Assembly: GCF_001278075.1 (NCBI RefSeq)
Contig: NZ_CP011340.1
Span: forward strand, 4,774,001-4,838,000
DNA from: Streptomyces pristinaespiralis
Lineage (GTDB): Bacteria > Actinomycetota > Actinomycetes > Streptomycetales > Streptomycetaceae
Reading direction: 5' to 3'
DNA: 64,000 bases
Shown: positions 50,371 to 59,449 of the stretch, piece after piece
Position numbering within the stretch: the first letter of the stretch is position 1
How the letters are laid out: each line of letters opens with the position of its first letter
Translations under genes and position numbers: made by a program
The notes under the pieces: model-generated
The model's database searches: none
The model's input: the letters and a program-made list of their open reading frames with translations, nothing else
What the model was told of the DNA's origin: nothing

Positions 50371-50860
50371 CCACGACCCCGGCGGGCGCGGGCGACCGGC
50401 GGTCGGGCGGGGCTGTCGGCTGCGCCTCGGTGGGTGGCGGCCGGGCTGTCCCGGTGTGGCCTGGCGGTGTCGGACGACTTGGTGGCTGCGGTGTTCCCCG
50501 GCCGTGACGGCCGTTCCGTTCCGGCGGTGCCGAACGTCGGACGACCTCGCCCACTCGCGGCGACCGGGCCGCCTCTGCGGGGCGCCCTCGGGAACCGGGC
50601 CACGGCCCCGGCGGGCGCGGGTGACCGGCGGTCGGGCCGGGCTGTCGGTTGTGCCTCGGTGGGTGGCGGCCGGGCTGTCCCGGTGTGGCCTGGCGGTGTC
50701 GGACGACTTGGTGGCTGCGGTGTTCCCCGGCCGTGACGGCCGTTCCGTTCCGGCGGTGCCGAACGTCGGACGACCTCGCCCACTCGCGGCGACCGGGCCG
50801 CCTCTGTGGCGCGCCCCCGGGAACCGGGCCACGGCCCCGGCGTGTGGCGAGGGCTTCGTC
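50371..50860. repeat. Tandem 229-bp duplication plus partial third copy
   Basis: A 229-bp unit is repeated head to tail (50371-50599, 50600-50828) with only scattered substitutions, and a third copy begins at 50829 and breaks off within about 30 bp. Each unit carries CGTCGGACGACCTCGCCCAC, closely resembling the 3' end of the DUF3027 gene (GGACGACCTCGGCCACTCG near 50098-50116). A GGCGAGGGCTTCGTC segment also recurs at about 50297 and 50847. The whole 50152-51183 gap shows no convincing gene: open frames on both strands are Arg/Pro/Gly-rich with no ribosome site or family match. Confidence 0.85.
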
Positions 50861-51183
50861 CCGGCCGTGACGGCCGTTCCCCTTCGGTCTCCGCGGCGCG
50901 CCCCCGGGTCCGCGCGGGGTTCGTGGGGTGGTGACGGAGGGGGCTGACGGCGTGTCGGCCGGCGATTCCGGCCGAAGGCATCCGCGGCCGATGGTGGTTC
51001 CGGCGGCACCGCCGGAGGCCGTGGCGTGGTCGGCGCGGGTGGACACGCCCGGAGTGTCGCCGTGGGCGGTGGGCGTGGACCGCACCCCGCGCCGGTACGC
51101 GGTACCTTCGGGCGCATCAGGAGTCGGAGCAGGCCGGCGAGGCCGGCCCCGCGCCCGGGAGCCGTAAGAGAGTGGAGCACAGC

Positions 51184-54100
51184 GTGAGCGTCAGGACGAC
51201 CGAGTGGGCCGACCCGTTCGGGACGGCGCGGCTGCGGCGCGGGGTGCTCGACGCGTGGGGCGCGAGCCCCGCCCGCTTCAGGGAGGACGCCAACGCCGAG
51301 GAGGACCTCGCCCTCGGCGGATACCGGGACCGTCTCGTCGTGGAGCTCGCGCAGAACGCCGCCGACGCCGCGGCCCGTGCCGGTGTCCCCGGCCGGCTGC
51401 GGCTCGATCTGCGGCCCGGCGCGGCCGGCGAGCCCGCCGTGTTCGCCGCCGCGAACACCGGCGCCCCGCTGGACGCCACCGGCGTCGAGTCGCTGAGCAC
51501 CCTGCGGGCCTCCGCGAAGCGCGAGGGCCACGAGGCGGCCGTCGGCCGGTTCGGTGTCGGTTTCGCCGCTGTCCTCGCGGTCAGTGACGAGCCGGCCGTC
51601 ATCGGCCGGCACGGCGGCGTGCGCTGGTCCCTGGCGGAGGCCAGGGAGCTGGCGGACCGGGCCGCCCAGGCCAGCCCCGGTCTCGGGGACGAGCTGCGCC
51701 GCAGGGACGGCCACGTGCCGCTGCTGCGGCTCCCGCTGCCCGCGGAGGGCACCGCGCCCGAGGGCTACGACACGGTCGTCGTGCTGCCGCTGCGCGACGG
51801 CGCCGCCGTCGACCTCGTCGAGCGTCTGCTCGCCGGCATCGACGACGCGCTGCTGCTCACGCTGCCCGGCCTGGCCGAGATCGTCATCGAGACCCCCGAT
51901 GCGACACGGGTGTTGAAGCGTTACGAGCAGGAGCCGTATGTCCGCGTCGAGGACAGCGTGCACGGCGAGCGCCGCTGGCGGGTCGTCAGCCACGGCGGGG
52001 CGATCGAGCCTGCGCTGCTGGTGGACCGGCCGGTCGAGGAGCGGCTGCGGCCGCACTGGTCCGTCACCTGGGCCGTCCCGGTCGACGACGAGGGCGCGCC
52101 CGTCCGGCCGCTCACCGCGCCCGTGGTGCACGCGCCGACCCCCACGGACGAGCCGCTGGGCGTGCCCGCGCTGCTGATCGCGTCGCTGCCGCTGGACACG
52201 ACCCGCCGCCACCCGGCCCCCGGGCCGCTCACCGACTTCCTGGTGGAGCGCGCGGCGGACGCGTACGCCGAACTGCTCGGCGGCTGGCAGCCGGTGACCA
52301 CCGGCGTCATCGATCTGGTGCCGGGCCCGCTCGGCAAGGGCCAGCTGGACGGCGCGCTGCGGGCGGCGGTCCTGCACCGTCTGCCGCGCACCGCGTTCCT
52401 CGAGGCGGCGGTGCCGCGCGACGTGTCCGACGAGGACACCGGGCTGCCCGACCGGGTGACCACCAACGGTCTGCGGCCCATCGAGGCGGAGGTTCTGGAG
52501 GGCGCGGGCACGGACACCGTGCGGGTCCTGGCGGAGGTCATGCCGACGTTGCTGCCCGCCGGACTCGAGCGCCGGGTGGAGCTGCGCACCCTGGGCGTGG
52601 CCCGGGTGCCGCTCACGGAGGCGATCGACCGGCTGGCCGGCCTGGAGCGCGAACCGGCCTGGTGGCACCGCCTGTACGACAGCCTCGCCGGCGTCGACCC
52701 GGACCGTCTGTCAGGTCTGCCCGTCCCCCTCGCTGACTCGCGCACCACCATCGGCCCCCGCCAGACGCTGCTCCCGCTCGCGGACACCCCGGCCGACCTG
52801 GCACGCCTCGGCCTGAAGGTCGTCCACCCGGACGCCGCCCACCCGTTGCTGGAGAAGCTGGGGGCGCTGCCCGCGACGCCGCGGGCCGTGCTGCGCACCC
52901 CGCAGGTGCGCGCGGCGGTGGCGGCCTCCCTCGACGAGGGCGAGGTGTGGGACGAGGACGCCGACACGCTCGACGCGGAGGAGCTCGCCGAGACGGTGCT
53001 CGCGCTGGTCCGCGACGCGGAGCTGGAGCCGGGCGACGAGCCGTGGCTCGGCGCGCTCGCCCTGCCCGACGAGGACGGTGAACCGGCTCCGGCCGGTGAA
53101 CTGGTCCTGCCGGGCAGCCCGTTCGCCTCGGTGATGCGCGAGGGCGAACTCGCCCTGTGCGATGCCGAGCTGGCCGAGCGGTGGGGCGAACAGCCCCTCG
53201 CCGCCTGCGGTGTCCTAGCGAACTTCGCCCTGGTGCGCGCCACCGACGTCGTCCTCGACCCGGACGAACTCGAGCCGCGCGAAGGCGACTTCGCCGAGCC
53301 CGACGACGCGGGCCTGCTCGACGCGGTGGACGTGTGGTGCGAGGACGTCCTCGACCGGCTGCCGGACACGCCCGTGCCGCCGGTCGCCACGGAGATCGTG
53401 GCCGTGCGCGACCTGGACCTGGTGGACGACGACCGCTGGCCGCAGGCGCTCGCGCTGCTGGCGCAGCCGCCGCTGCGGGACGCGCTCACCCAGTCCGTAC
53501 GGATCCTGCTGCCGGACGGCACGACGGAGACGGTGCGCCCGTACACGGCGTGGTGGCTGCGCGACCATCCGGTGCTGGACGGCCGGCGCCCCGCCGGTCT
53601 GCGCGCGTCCGGCGCGGACCCGCTGCTGGAGGGTCTGTACGAGTCGGCCGACACGACGGGCTTCGCCGACGCGCAGGTGCTGCACGCCCTCGGCGTCCGC
53701 ACCTCGGTCGCGGCGCTGCTGGACGAGCCGGGCGGCGCGGCGGAGCTGCTGTCCCGGCTGGCCGATCCCGACCGTGAGGTGACCGGCCGGCAGCTGCACG
53801 GCCTCTACACGGCGCTCGCCGACCTCGACCCCGACCAGGTCACGCTCCCCGACGAGCTGCGCGCGGTGGTGGACGGCGAGGTGCGTGTGGTGGACGCCGC
53901 CGACGCGGTCGTCGCGGACACCCCCGACCTGCTGCCGCTGACCGCCGGTCTGCCCCTCCTCCCGGTGGCGCCGACCCGCGCGGCGGACCTGGCGGACCTG
54001 TTCCAGGTCAGGCGCCTGAGCGAGACGGTGGACGCGGACGTCACGACCGAGGGCGAGGAGCACGAGGTGCCGGAGTCCGTCCGGATCCTGCTCGGCCCGG

Positions 54101-54327
54101 CGACGCCCGACTCGTACGTCGAGCACGACGAGCTGGTCGCGGGCGGCACCGAACTCGACTGGCGCCGCACCCCCGACGGCGTGCTGCACGCCGCGACGCT
54201 GGAGGGCGTGGCGGCCGGTCTCGCCTGGGCGGCGGGCCAGTGGCCCCGCCGCTTCGAGGTCGCGGCGCTGCTGGAGGACCCGTCCCGTACGGAGGAGTTG
54301 GCGAGGGACCGCTGGTTCGACGCGTAG
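51184..54327 (+). CDS. Sacsin-like HATPase-domain protein
   Basis: I chose GTG 51184, with GGAG 6 nt upstream, giving 1047 residues; GTG 51172 is an alternative. The N-terminal GHKL/Hsp90-type ATPase has an N-box DRLVVELAQNAADAA (Glu54, Asn58, Asp61), a G1-like AAANTGAPL and a G2-like VGRFGVGFAAVLAVSDEP. The sequence matches the actinobacterial sacsin N-terminal ATP-binding-like proteins. The remaining 800 residues are Leu/Asp/Glu-rich and predicted alpha/beta, without membrane segments, and may be a substrate-binding platform as in Hsp90-like chaperones. It is isolated behind the 229-bp repeats. The role is unknown; a chaperone or large-scale sensor function is inference. Confidence 0.85.
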   Translation: MSVRTTEWADPFGTARLRRGVLDAWGASPARFREDANAEEDLALGGYRDRLVVELAQNAADAAARAGVPGRLRLDLRPGAAGEPAVFAAANTGAPLDATGVESLSTLRASAKREGHEAAVGRFGVGFAAVLAVSDEPAVIGRHGGVRWSLAEARELADRAAQASPGLGDELRRRDGHVPLLRLPLPAEGTAPEGYDTVVVLPLRDGAAVDLVERLLAGIDDALLLTLPGLAEIVIETPDATRVLKRYEQEPYVRVEDSVHGERRWRVVSHGGAIEPALLVDRPVEERLRPHWSVTWAVPVDDEGAPVRPLTAPVVHAPTPTDEPLGVPALLIASLPLDTTRRHPAPGPLTDFLVERAADAYAELLGGWQPVTTGVIDLVPGPLGKGQLDGALRAAVLHRLPRTAFLEAAVPRDVSDEDTGLPDRVTTNGLRPIEAEVLEGAGTDTVRVLAEVMPTLLPAGLERRVELRTLGVARVPLTEAIDRLAGLEREPAWWHRLYDSLAGVDPDRLSGLPVPLADSRTTIGPRQTLLPLADTPADLARLGLKVVHPDAAHPLLEKLGALPATPRAVLRTPQVRAAVAASLDEGEVWDEDADTLDAEELAETVLALVRDAELEPGDEPWLGALALPDEDGEPAPAGELVLPGSPFASVMREGELALCDAELAERWGEQPLAACGVLANFALVRATDVVLDPDELEPREGDFAEPDDAGLLDAVDVWCEDVLDRLPDTPVPPVATEIVAVRDLDLVDDDRWPQALALLAQPPLRDALTQSVRILLPDGTTETVRPYTAWWLRDHPVLDGRRPAGLRASGADPLLEGLYESADTTGFADAQVLHALGVRTSVAALLDEPGGAAELLSRLADPDREVTGRQLHGLYTALADLDPDQVTLPDELRAVVDGEVRVVDAADAVVADTPDLLPLTAGLPLLPVAPTRAADLADLFQVRRLSETVDADVTTEGEEHEVPESVRILLGPATPDSYVEHDELVAGGTELDWRRTPDGVLHAATLEGVAAGLAWAAGQWPRRFEVAALLEDPSRTEELARDRWFDA

Positions 54328-54468
54328 CCGTCCGCTTTCGGACTTCGCGGGGCCCGTCGCTTCCGTACGGTAGCGAAACGCTGACACATGGTCATCTGGC
54401 GTGCCACAGTGGACGGTCCCGCTCCGGGGCACCCGGGGCGGGACGGACGACGAACCGCTGGGGGACGA

Positions 54469-55170
54469 ATGGGTTCCGGGACCGAGGTGTCCGGCGACGG
54501 CCGGCCGAACGAACTGGTACGCGATCTGGTGCGCTCGGTCGTCGCCGGTCTCGCGCCGGAGGAACTGCCGCTGGTGGACGGGCTCCGGCGGTTCGACGAC
54601 GCGACGGTGGTGCGGCGGCTGAGCGGCCGGGCCGAGCGCCGTGAGCCGCTCGGCTTCGGCGCCGGTGAGATCGTGATGCTGGTGACGCCCGTGGTGTGGC
54701 TGGTCCTCGACGAGGTGGGCCGGCGGGTGCTGACGGGAACGGTGGACGCCGGCGAGCAGCGGGTGAGGGCGGCGCTGCGGCGGGTCTTCCGCCGGTCGGC
54801 CGCTCCCGTCGAGGTCCCGCCGCTGACACGCGAGCAGATGGCGGAGGTCAGGGCGCTCGTCCTGGCGGCGGCGGAGAAGCGGCGGCTGTCCCGCAGACGG
54901 GCGGAGGAGATCGCGGACGCGGTGGTGGCCGAGTTGGCGCTGTCCGACGCGTCGGGGGCGTCGGACGCTCCGGAGTCTTCCACGTCGTCATCCGAAGCGG
55001 CGTCCGGCTCGGTGTCAGGCGCGCCGGACGCGCCTGCCCTGGACGCCCCCCGCACCCCGGCCCCTCGCACCCCGGACGCCGCCGATGCCCCGACCGGTCC
55101 GGCCGCCCCCGCCGCTCCGGGAAACACCGGCACCGGTCCTGGCACCGGCACCGGCACCGGCCAGGGCTAG
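54469..55170 (+). CDS. Helical protein of unknown function preceding an M48 protease
   Basis: I chose ATG 54469 (MGSGTEVSGDG), with GGGGGA about 3 nt upstream; the ATG at 54388 has no ribosome site. The 233-residue protein has one moderately hydrophobic segment (GEIVMLVTPVVWLVLDEVGRRVLTG, about residues 68-92). A charged helical region LTREQMAEVRALVLAAAEKRRLSRRRAEEIADAVVAELAL follows. It ends in a disordered Ala/Ser/Asp/Pro tail finishing in GTGTG repeats. No family was recognised. It ends 10 bp before the M48 protease gene and probably forms an operon with it, perhaps as an accessory or substrate protein. Confidence 0.68.
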   Translation: MGSGTEVSGDGRPNELVRDLVRSVVAGLAPEELPLVDGLRRFDDATVVRRLSGRAERREPLGFGAGEIVMLVTPVVWLVLDEVGRRVLTGTVDAGEQRVRAALRRVFRRSAAPVEVPPLTREQMAEVRALVLAAAEKRRLSRRRAEEIADAVVAELALSDASGASDAPESSTSSSEAASGSVSGAPDAPALDAPRTPAPRTPDAADAPTGPAAPAAPGNTGTGPGTGTGTGQG

Positions 55171-55180
55171 GCGGGCACCG

Positions 55181-58153
55181 GTGTCTCTTCCCGAGGCCCG
55201 GGCCCCACAGCAACCGTCACCTCGACAGCAACCGTGGCCGCGGGTGGACGAGCGGGTGCTGGGCGCCGGGACGAGCGTGCGTTTCGCGATGCTCCTGTTC
55301 CTGTTGCTGGCCGCCAGCGGCTCCATGATGCTGACCGTCATCATCGGGCTGTCCGACGGCGACCGGGCCGGCTGCGAACTGGCCGCCGGAGTGGACCCCG
55401 ACGACTCCGGCTTCTGGGGGCCGGCGGTCAGCACCACCGGCCAGATCCACGCCTTCCAGTACTGCGAGTCGCTCTGGGCGCCCGCGCCGTCGTGGTGGCA
55501 GATCGCCGCCTGGCCGGCCCTCCTGGCCGTCTCGGCCGCGCTGCTGTTCAGGTTCCTGCCGCTGTGGAAGGCCCGGCGCGGCCGGGTCGTCCCGCTGGAA
55601 GCGGCGGACCCGGACGGCGAACTGCGCCCCCTGCTCGCGGAACTCGCCGCCACGGCGGGGCTGTCGGCGATGCCACGGGTGGTCGTCGACCCGGCCGCCG
55701 GGTCGACCGGCGCGGTGGTGTTCGGCCGCACCCGGCGTCCGGTCGTGTGCCTGGACGGCGGGCTGCTGGTCACCCGCCACCGCGACCCCGTGCGCTTCCG
55801 CACGGTGCTGCTGCACGAACTCGCGCACATCGCCAACCGCGACATCACCCTCACCTACGCCACTGTCTCCGTGTGGCGGGTCTTCCTGGTCCTGGTGCTC
55901 CTGCCGTATCTGCTGCTGCAGGGCTACTGGGTCCACGAGGCCCTGGAGGCCGGCAATGTGCCGTCGCTGGACCGGAAGGTGCTGCTCGCGGCGTTCATGG
56001 TCGCGCTGGTCCACCTCGCCCGGTCGGACACCCTGCGCAGCCGTGAGGTCTACGCCGACCTGACCGCGCTCCGCTGGGGGGCTGATCCGCACGGCTGGGC
56101 CGGCGGCGGCCCGCCGGATGCCGCGGGGCCTCTCCGGCGCGCCCTCGCGCCGATCCTGGAGCAGTGGCGGACCCATCCCCGACTGGGCCTGCGGCAGGGC
56201 GCCCTGTCCGATCCCGCGCCGCTGTTCCGGGCCGCGTCCCTGCCCTTCTTCCTCACCGGCGCGGCGGCCGTCGTGGCCGCGGTGCACCTGCTGTTCCACT
56301 TCGCGCCCTACTACATCGCCAGCTCAGGCGTGTATCTGGCCGCCTCGCTGGTCCCCGCGGCCCTGGTCGCCGGGGTGGCCGGTATCGCGCTGTGGCGGGC
56401 GGTGGCGTACGCCGTACTGACCGGCGCCCGGGTGCCCTCGGGCATCGCGGCAGGGGCGTGGATGGGGGCCGGCATGACGGCCGGCACCCTCCTCACCGGC
56501 ATGGGCGCGGGCTCGGCGTGGCTGCCGGAGCGGCCGTACGTCCTGCTGCTGCCCGTGGCGGTGGGGGCGGCCTTCGCGTGGTGGATCACGCAGTGCGCCC
56601 ACCTGTGGGCGCGTACCTGGCGGGGGCGGACCCTGCGGCCGGCGCTGCTGCTCGGTCTCGGGGCGGTCTTCCTCGCACTGGCGTCGTGGTTCGTCTGGTG
56701 GCAGTTGGGCGGAGCGGCGTACGCGGGCGGGTACTCGATGCGGGCCGAGGGGGTGGCCCAGTGGCTCGTGGGGCGGTTCCCCACGACGGCCCCGGTGCGG
56801 GAACTCGTCGGGGCGCCGGGCCTCACGACCCTGCTGCCGGTGCTGGACACCTTCGGCGGCACGCCCCTGGTCGCCCTCGCGGCCACCGTTCTGTGGGTCG
56901 TGCCGCTGGCCGCCTGGGCGGTCGGACCGGGTGCGGGCGCCCTGCGCTGGACGCCCGCGTCCGCACCCGTGCCCGCGTCCGCACCCGTCGACCCGGTTCC
57001 GGCGCTGCGCCGGGTCCTGCTGCCCGGCCTGCTGTGCGGGGCGCTGGCCTGCGTCGCGCTGGTGGCCGTCCAGGTGTACATGCACGGCGGACAGCCGGGG
57101 CCGGACGCGCGGGGCGGCCTCTACGCCGTGCGGTACGCGGGCTGGACCCTGCTGGCCCTGGCCGTGCCTTCGGCGCTCGCTGCCACCGCGGCGGGGGTGG
57201 CGGCGGGCCGGTTCGGTCTGATCGGCTGCCTGGTCGCGGCCCAGACGGCGACGCTGCTGGGGTTCGCCGGGACGACCGCCCTGGTGTCCCTGGACGGCTG
57301 CGTCGAAGCCCTCAGCGTCTTCCAGGACGGCTGCGCCTGGCGTCCGGCGTGGCAGGTGGGGCTGTTCCCCTACGTGCAACTGCTCAACATCGCCTCCGTC
57401 GTGGCGACGCTCGTCGCGGGGGCCGTGGCGGTGGGCGTGGCCGTCGTGCGCCGGGTCCGGCCGCCGCGCTCCCGCGTCCCGCGCCGAGCCGCCCGGCCCG
57501 GAGGCGTACCGGCCCGGGCCGCCGTCGTCCGGTGGCGCCTGGTGGCGGGCCTGCTCTGCACGCTCGCGGCAGGGACCTCGGCGATCGTCGGCGCGGTCCA
57601 TCTGCGCGTGCTCAGCGCCGTTCCCGACCTCACCGTCACCCAGCGCGTGACCACGCAGCTGGCCGGTGTCCCCGACAGGCCCGTCCCGGCCGGGACCCGG
57701 GTACGGCAGGTCCACGCCTGGTACCACCTGTCCGGCGACGGCCTGGTGGAGCTGGCCACGACCTACAACATCCGGTTGAACGCCGCCCTTCGCGGGGTCA
57801 GGAAAGGCGACAGCTGGGACTCCCTGGACCGGCGTTTACGGCCGGTCTGCGCCGACTGGGGCCGGGCCGAGGTGTTCGAGGTGATCTGGTTCCGGGTGCC
57901 CGACCGAAGTGCCCAGGCCGACTGGCACGCGCTCGGCGCCTGGGCCGGACAGGGCAGCCGGCGGTGCTTGCAGGGGCTGGACGCCCGCGACGTGCCCGCC
58001 GTGATGGAAGCGCTGCGCGAGCTCGACGCGGCCGGTCGCTGCGCGGCGACGGCCAACGCCCGCATCGACGCGGTGCTGCGCGCGGGCGGACGCGCGGGAA
58101 CCTTCCGCCCGCCCGCGAAGGGGATCACCTGCAACCGCCTGGTGCAGCCGTGA
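55181..58153 (+). CDS. M48-family membrane metalloprotease with long multi-helix C-terminus
   Basis: This is a 990-residue protein from GTG 55181, 10 bp after the upstream stop; an ATG 96 bases earlier would overlap that gene. A helix at 35-57 is followed by an extracytoplasmic segment and a second helix near 110-125. The M48 domain has the zinc site VLLHELAHIANRD (HELAH, residues 212-216) and the third ligand in SREVYADLTAL (Glu289). The family includes HtpX-like quality-control proteases. About ten or more helices follow (330-720), and then a soluble C-terminal domain of about 140 residues with cysteines (RCAATANARID, GITCNRLVQP). Usual M48 proteases have about 300 residues, so the size is unusual. 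The substrate is unknown. Confidence 0.85.
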   Translation: MSLPEARAPQQPSPRQQPWPRVDERVLGAGTSVRFAMLLFLLLAASGSMMLTVIIGLSDGDRAGCELAAGVDPDDSGFWGPAVSTTGQIHAFQYCESLWAPAPSWWQIAAWPALLAVSAALLFRFLPLWKARRGRVVPLEAADPDGELRPLLAELAATAGLSAMPRVVVDPAAGSTGAVVFGRTRRPVVCLDGGLLVTRHRDPVRFRTVLLHELAHIANRDITLTYATVSVWRVFLVLVLLPYLLLQGYWVHEALEAGNVPSLDRKVLLAAFMVALVHLARSDTLRSREVYADLTALRWGADPHGWAGGGPPDAAGPLRRALAPILEQWRTHPRLGLRQGALSDPAPLFRAASLPFFLTGAAAVVAAVHLLFHFAPYYIASSGVYLAASLVPAALVAGVAGIALWRAVAYAVLTGARVPSGIAAGAWMGAGMTAGTLLTGMGAGSAWLPERPYVLLLPVAVGAAFAWWITQCAHLWARTWRGRTLRPALLLGLGAVFLALASWFVWWQLGGAAYAGGYSMRAEGVAQWLVGRFPTTAPVRELVGAPGLTTLLPVLDTFGGTPLVALAATVLWVVPLAAWAVGPGAGALRWTPASAPVPASAPVDPVPALRRVLLPGLLCGALACVALVAVQVYMHGGQPGPDARGGLYAVRYAGWTLLALAVPSALAATAAGVAAGRFGLIGCLVAAQTATLLGFAGTTALVSLDGCVEALSVFQDGCAWRPAWQVGLFPYVQLLNIASVVATLVAGAVAVGVAVVRRVRPPRSRVPRRAARPGGVPARAAVVRWRLVAGLLCTLAAGTSAIVGAVHLRVLSAVPDLTVTQRVTTQLAGVPDRPVPAGTRVRQVHAWYHLSGDGLVELATTYNIRLNAALRGVRKGDSWDSLDRRLRPVCADWGRAEVFEVIWFRVPDRSAQADWHALGAWAGQGSRRCLQGLDARDVPAVMEALRELDAAGRCAATANARIDAVLRAGGRAGTFRPPAKGITCNRLVQP

Positions 58154-58193
58154 AGGGCCGGTGCGGCAGGTGCCCCCCGCGCGTACTTGCGAG

Positions 58194-58246
58194 GGAATCG
58201 CACCTGGTCACAGGACGTACGACGGCTGTAGCCGCAATGTGATTCC
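58194..58246. promoter_or_regulatory. Candidate operator, GGAATCGCA / TGTGATTCC inverted repeat
   Basis: GGAATCGCA (58194-58202) and TGTGATTCC (58238-58246) are inverted copies differing at one base, 35 bp apart. They lie in the 111-bp gap between the M48 protease and CDF transporter genes, with the second arm ending 18 bp before the CDF ATG. They could be two half-sites of a metal-responsive regulator or the arms of an RNA hairpin. No known metal-box consensus was recognised. Confidence 0.3.
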
Positions 58247-58264
58247 TGTGCCACGGTGGGTGCC

Positions 58265-59437
58265 ATGGCGGGGATCCGGCACACGCATCCGAACGGACAC
58301 GAACACCACCACGGCGCCCACGGTCACCACCACGGCGCCCACGATCACCCTCCCGGCGATCACGATCGCGATCACGGCCCGGGCCACGATCACGATCACG
58401 GCCCCGATCACGATCACGGCCCCGATCACGATCACGGCCCCGGTCCCGGCGGGGCGCGGCATCGCCTCGCCCATCTTCTGCGGCCGCACAGCCACGAGTC
58501 CGGTGACAAGGTCGACGCGGCGATGGAGACGTCCCGCGACGGGATGCGCACGCTGTGGATCTCGCTCGTGGTGCTGGCGGCGACCACCGCCGTCCAGGCC
58601 GTGATCGTCGCCCTGTCCGGGTCGGTGGCGCTGTTCGGCGACACGGTCCACAACGCCGCCGACGCGCTGACCGCCGTCCCGCTCGGCATCGCCTTCGTGC
58701 TCGGCAGACGCGCGGCGAACCGCCGTTTCACGTACGGCTACGGGCGGGCAGAGGATCTGGCGGGCATCGTCATCGTGGCCGTCATCGCCGCATCGGCGGT
58801 CGTCGCCGCCTTCATGGCTGTCGACCGGCTGCTGCACCCCCGCGACATCACCCACCTGTGGGCGGTCTCGGTGGCCGCGCTGGTCGGTTTCGCGGGCAAC
58901 GAGTGGGTCGCCCGCTACCGCATCCGCACCGGCAGACGGATCGGTTCCGCCGCGCTCGTCGCGGACGGCCTGCACGCCCGTACGGACGGGTTCACCTCGC
59001 TGGCCGTCCTGTTGGGCGCGGGCGGCGCGGCGCTGGGTGTGCGGTGGGCCGATCCGGTCGTCGGTCTGCTGATCACCGTCGCGATCCTGCTGGTCCTGAG
59101 GGACGCCGCACGGGAGGTCTGCCGGCGTCTGATGGACGCGGTCGACCCGGCCCTCGTCGGGACGGCGGAGACGGCGCTTCGCGGCGTGGACGGCGTGCTG
59201 GACACCGGGCAGGTGCGGATGCGGTGGATCGGCCACGCGCTGCGCGCGGAGGCCGACATCGTCGTCGATCCGCAACTGACCGTCGTCCAGGCGCATTCGC
59301 TGGCCGTCGCGGCCGAGCACGCGCTGATCCACGCCGTACCGCGGCTGACGGCGGCCACGGTCCACATCGACCACCGTCCCGTCGAGGGCGACCCGCACGC
59401 GGCACTCGCCCACCACGGCGCTGTCAGTGCCCGCTGA
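58265..59437 (+). CDS. Cation diffusion facilitator (CDF) metal exporter with His-rich N-terminus
   Basis: The 390-residue protein starts at ATG 58265, 4 nt after GGTGGG. Residues 4-65 are extremely His/Asp/Gly-rich (HTHPNGHEHHHGAHGHHHG and repeated GPDHDHGPDHDHG), a likely metal-buffering tail. Six helices follow, with the two CDF metal-site motifs GDTVHNAADALTAV in helix 2 and DGLHARTDGFTSLAV in helix 5 (HxxxD pairs). The C-terminal cytoplasmic dimer domain ends near VHIDHRP. HD/HD sites suggest zinc (possibly cobalt or nickel) export in exchange for protons. The tail is encoded by 18-bp tandem repeats, so its length may vary. The methyltransferase gene follows 12 bp later. Confidence 0.93.
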   Translation: MAGIRHTHPNGHEHHHGAHGHHHGAHDHPPGDHDRDHGPGHDHDHGPDHDHGPDHDHGPGPGGARHRLAHLLRPHSHESGDKVDAAMETSRDGMRTLWISLVVLAATTAVQAVIVALSGSVALFGDTVHNAADALTAVPLGIAFVLGRRAANRRFTYGYGRAEDLAGIVIVAVIAASAVVAAFMAVDRLLHPRDITHLWAVSVAALVGFAGNEWVARYRIRTGRRIGSAALVADGLHARTDGFTSLAVLLGAGGAALGVRWADPVVGLLITVAILLVLRDAAREVCRRLMDAVDPALVGTAETALRGVDGVLDTGQVRMRWIGHALRAEADIVVDPQLTVVQAHSLAVAAEHALIHAVPRLTAATVHIDHRPVEGDPHAALAHHGAVSAR

Positions 59438-59449
59438 AAGGATCGGCGG

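Noticed and set aside
50207..50947. Plus-strand 246-codon open frame in the 229-bp repeat region
   Set aside because: It is made of the repeated DNA read in shifted frames, is Arg/Pro/Gly/Cys-rich, has no ribosome site and resembles no protein family.
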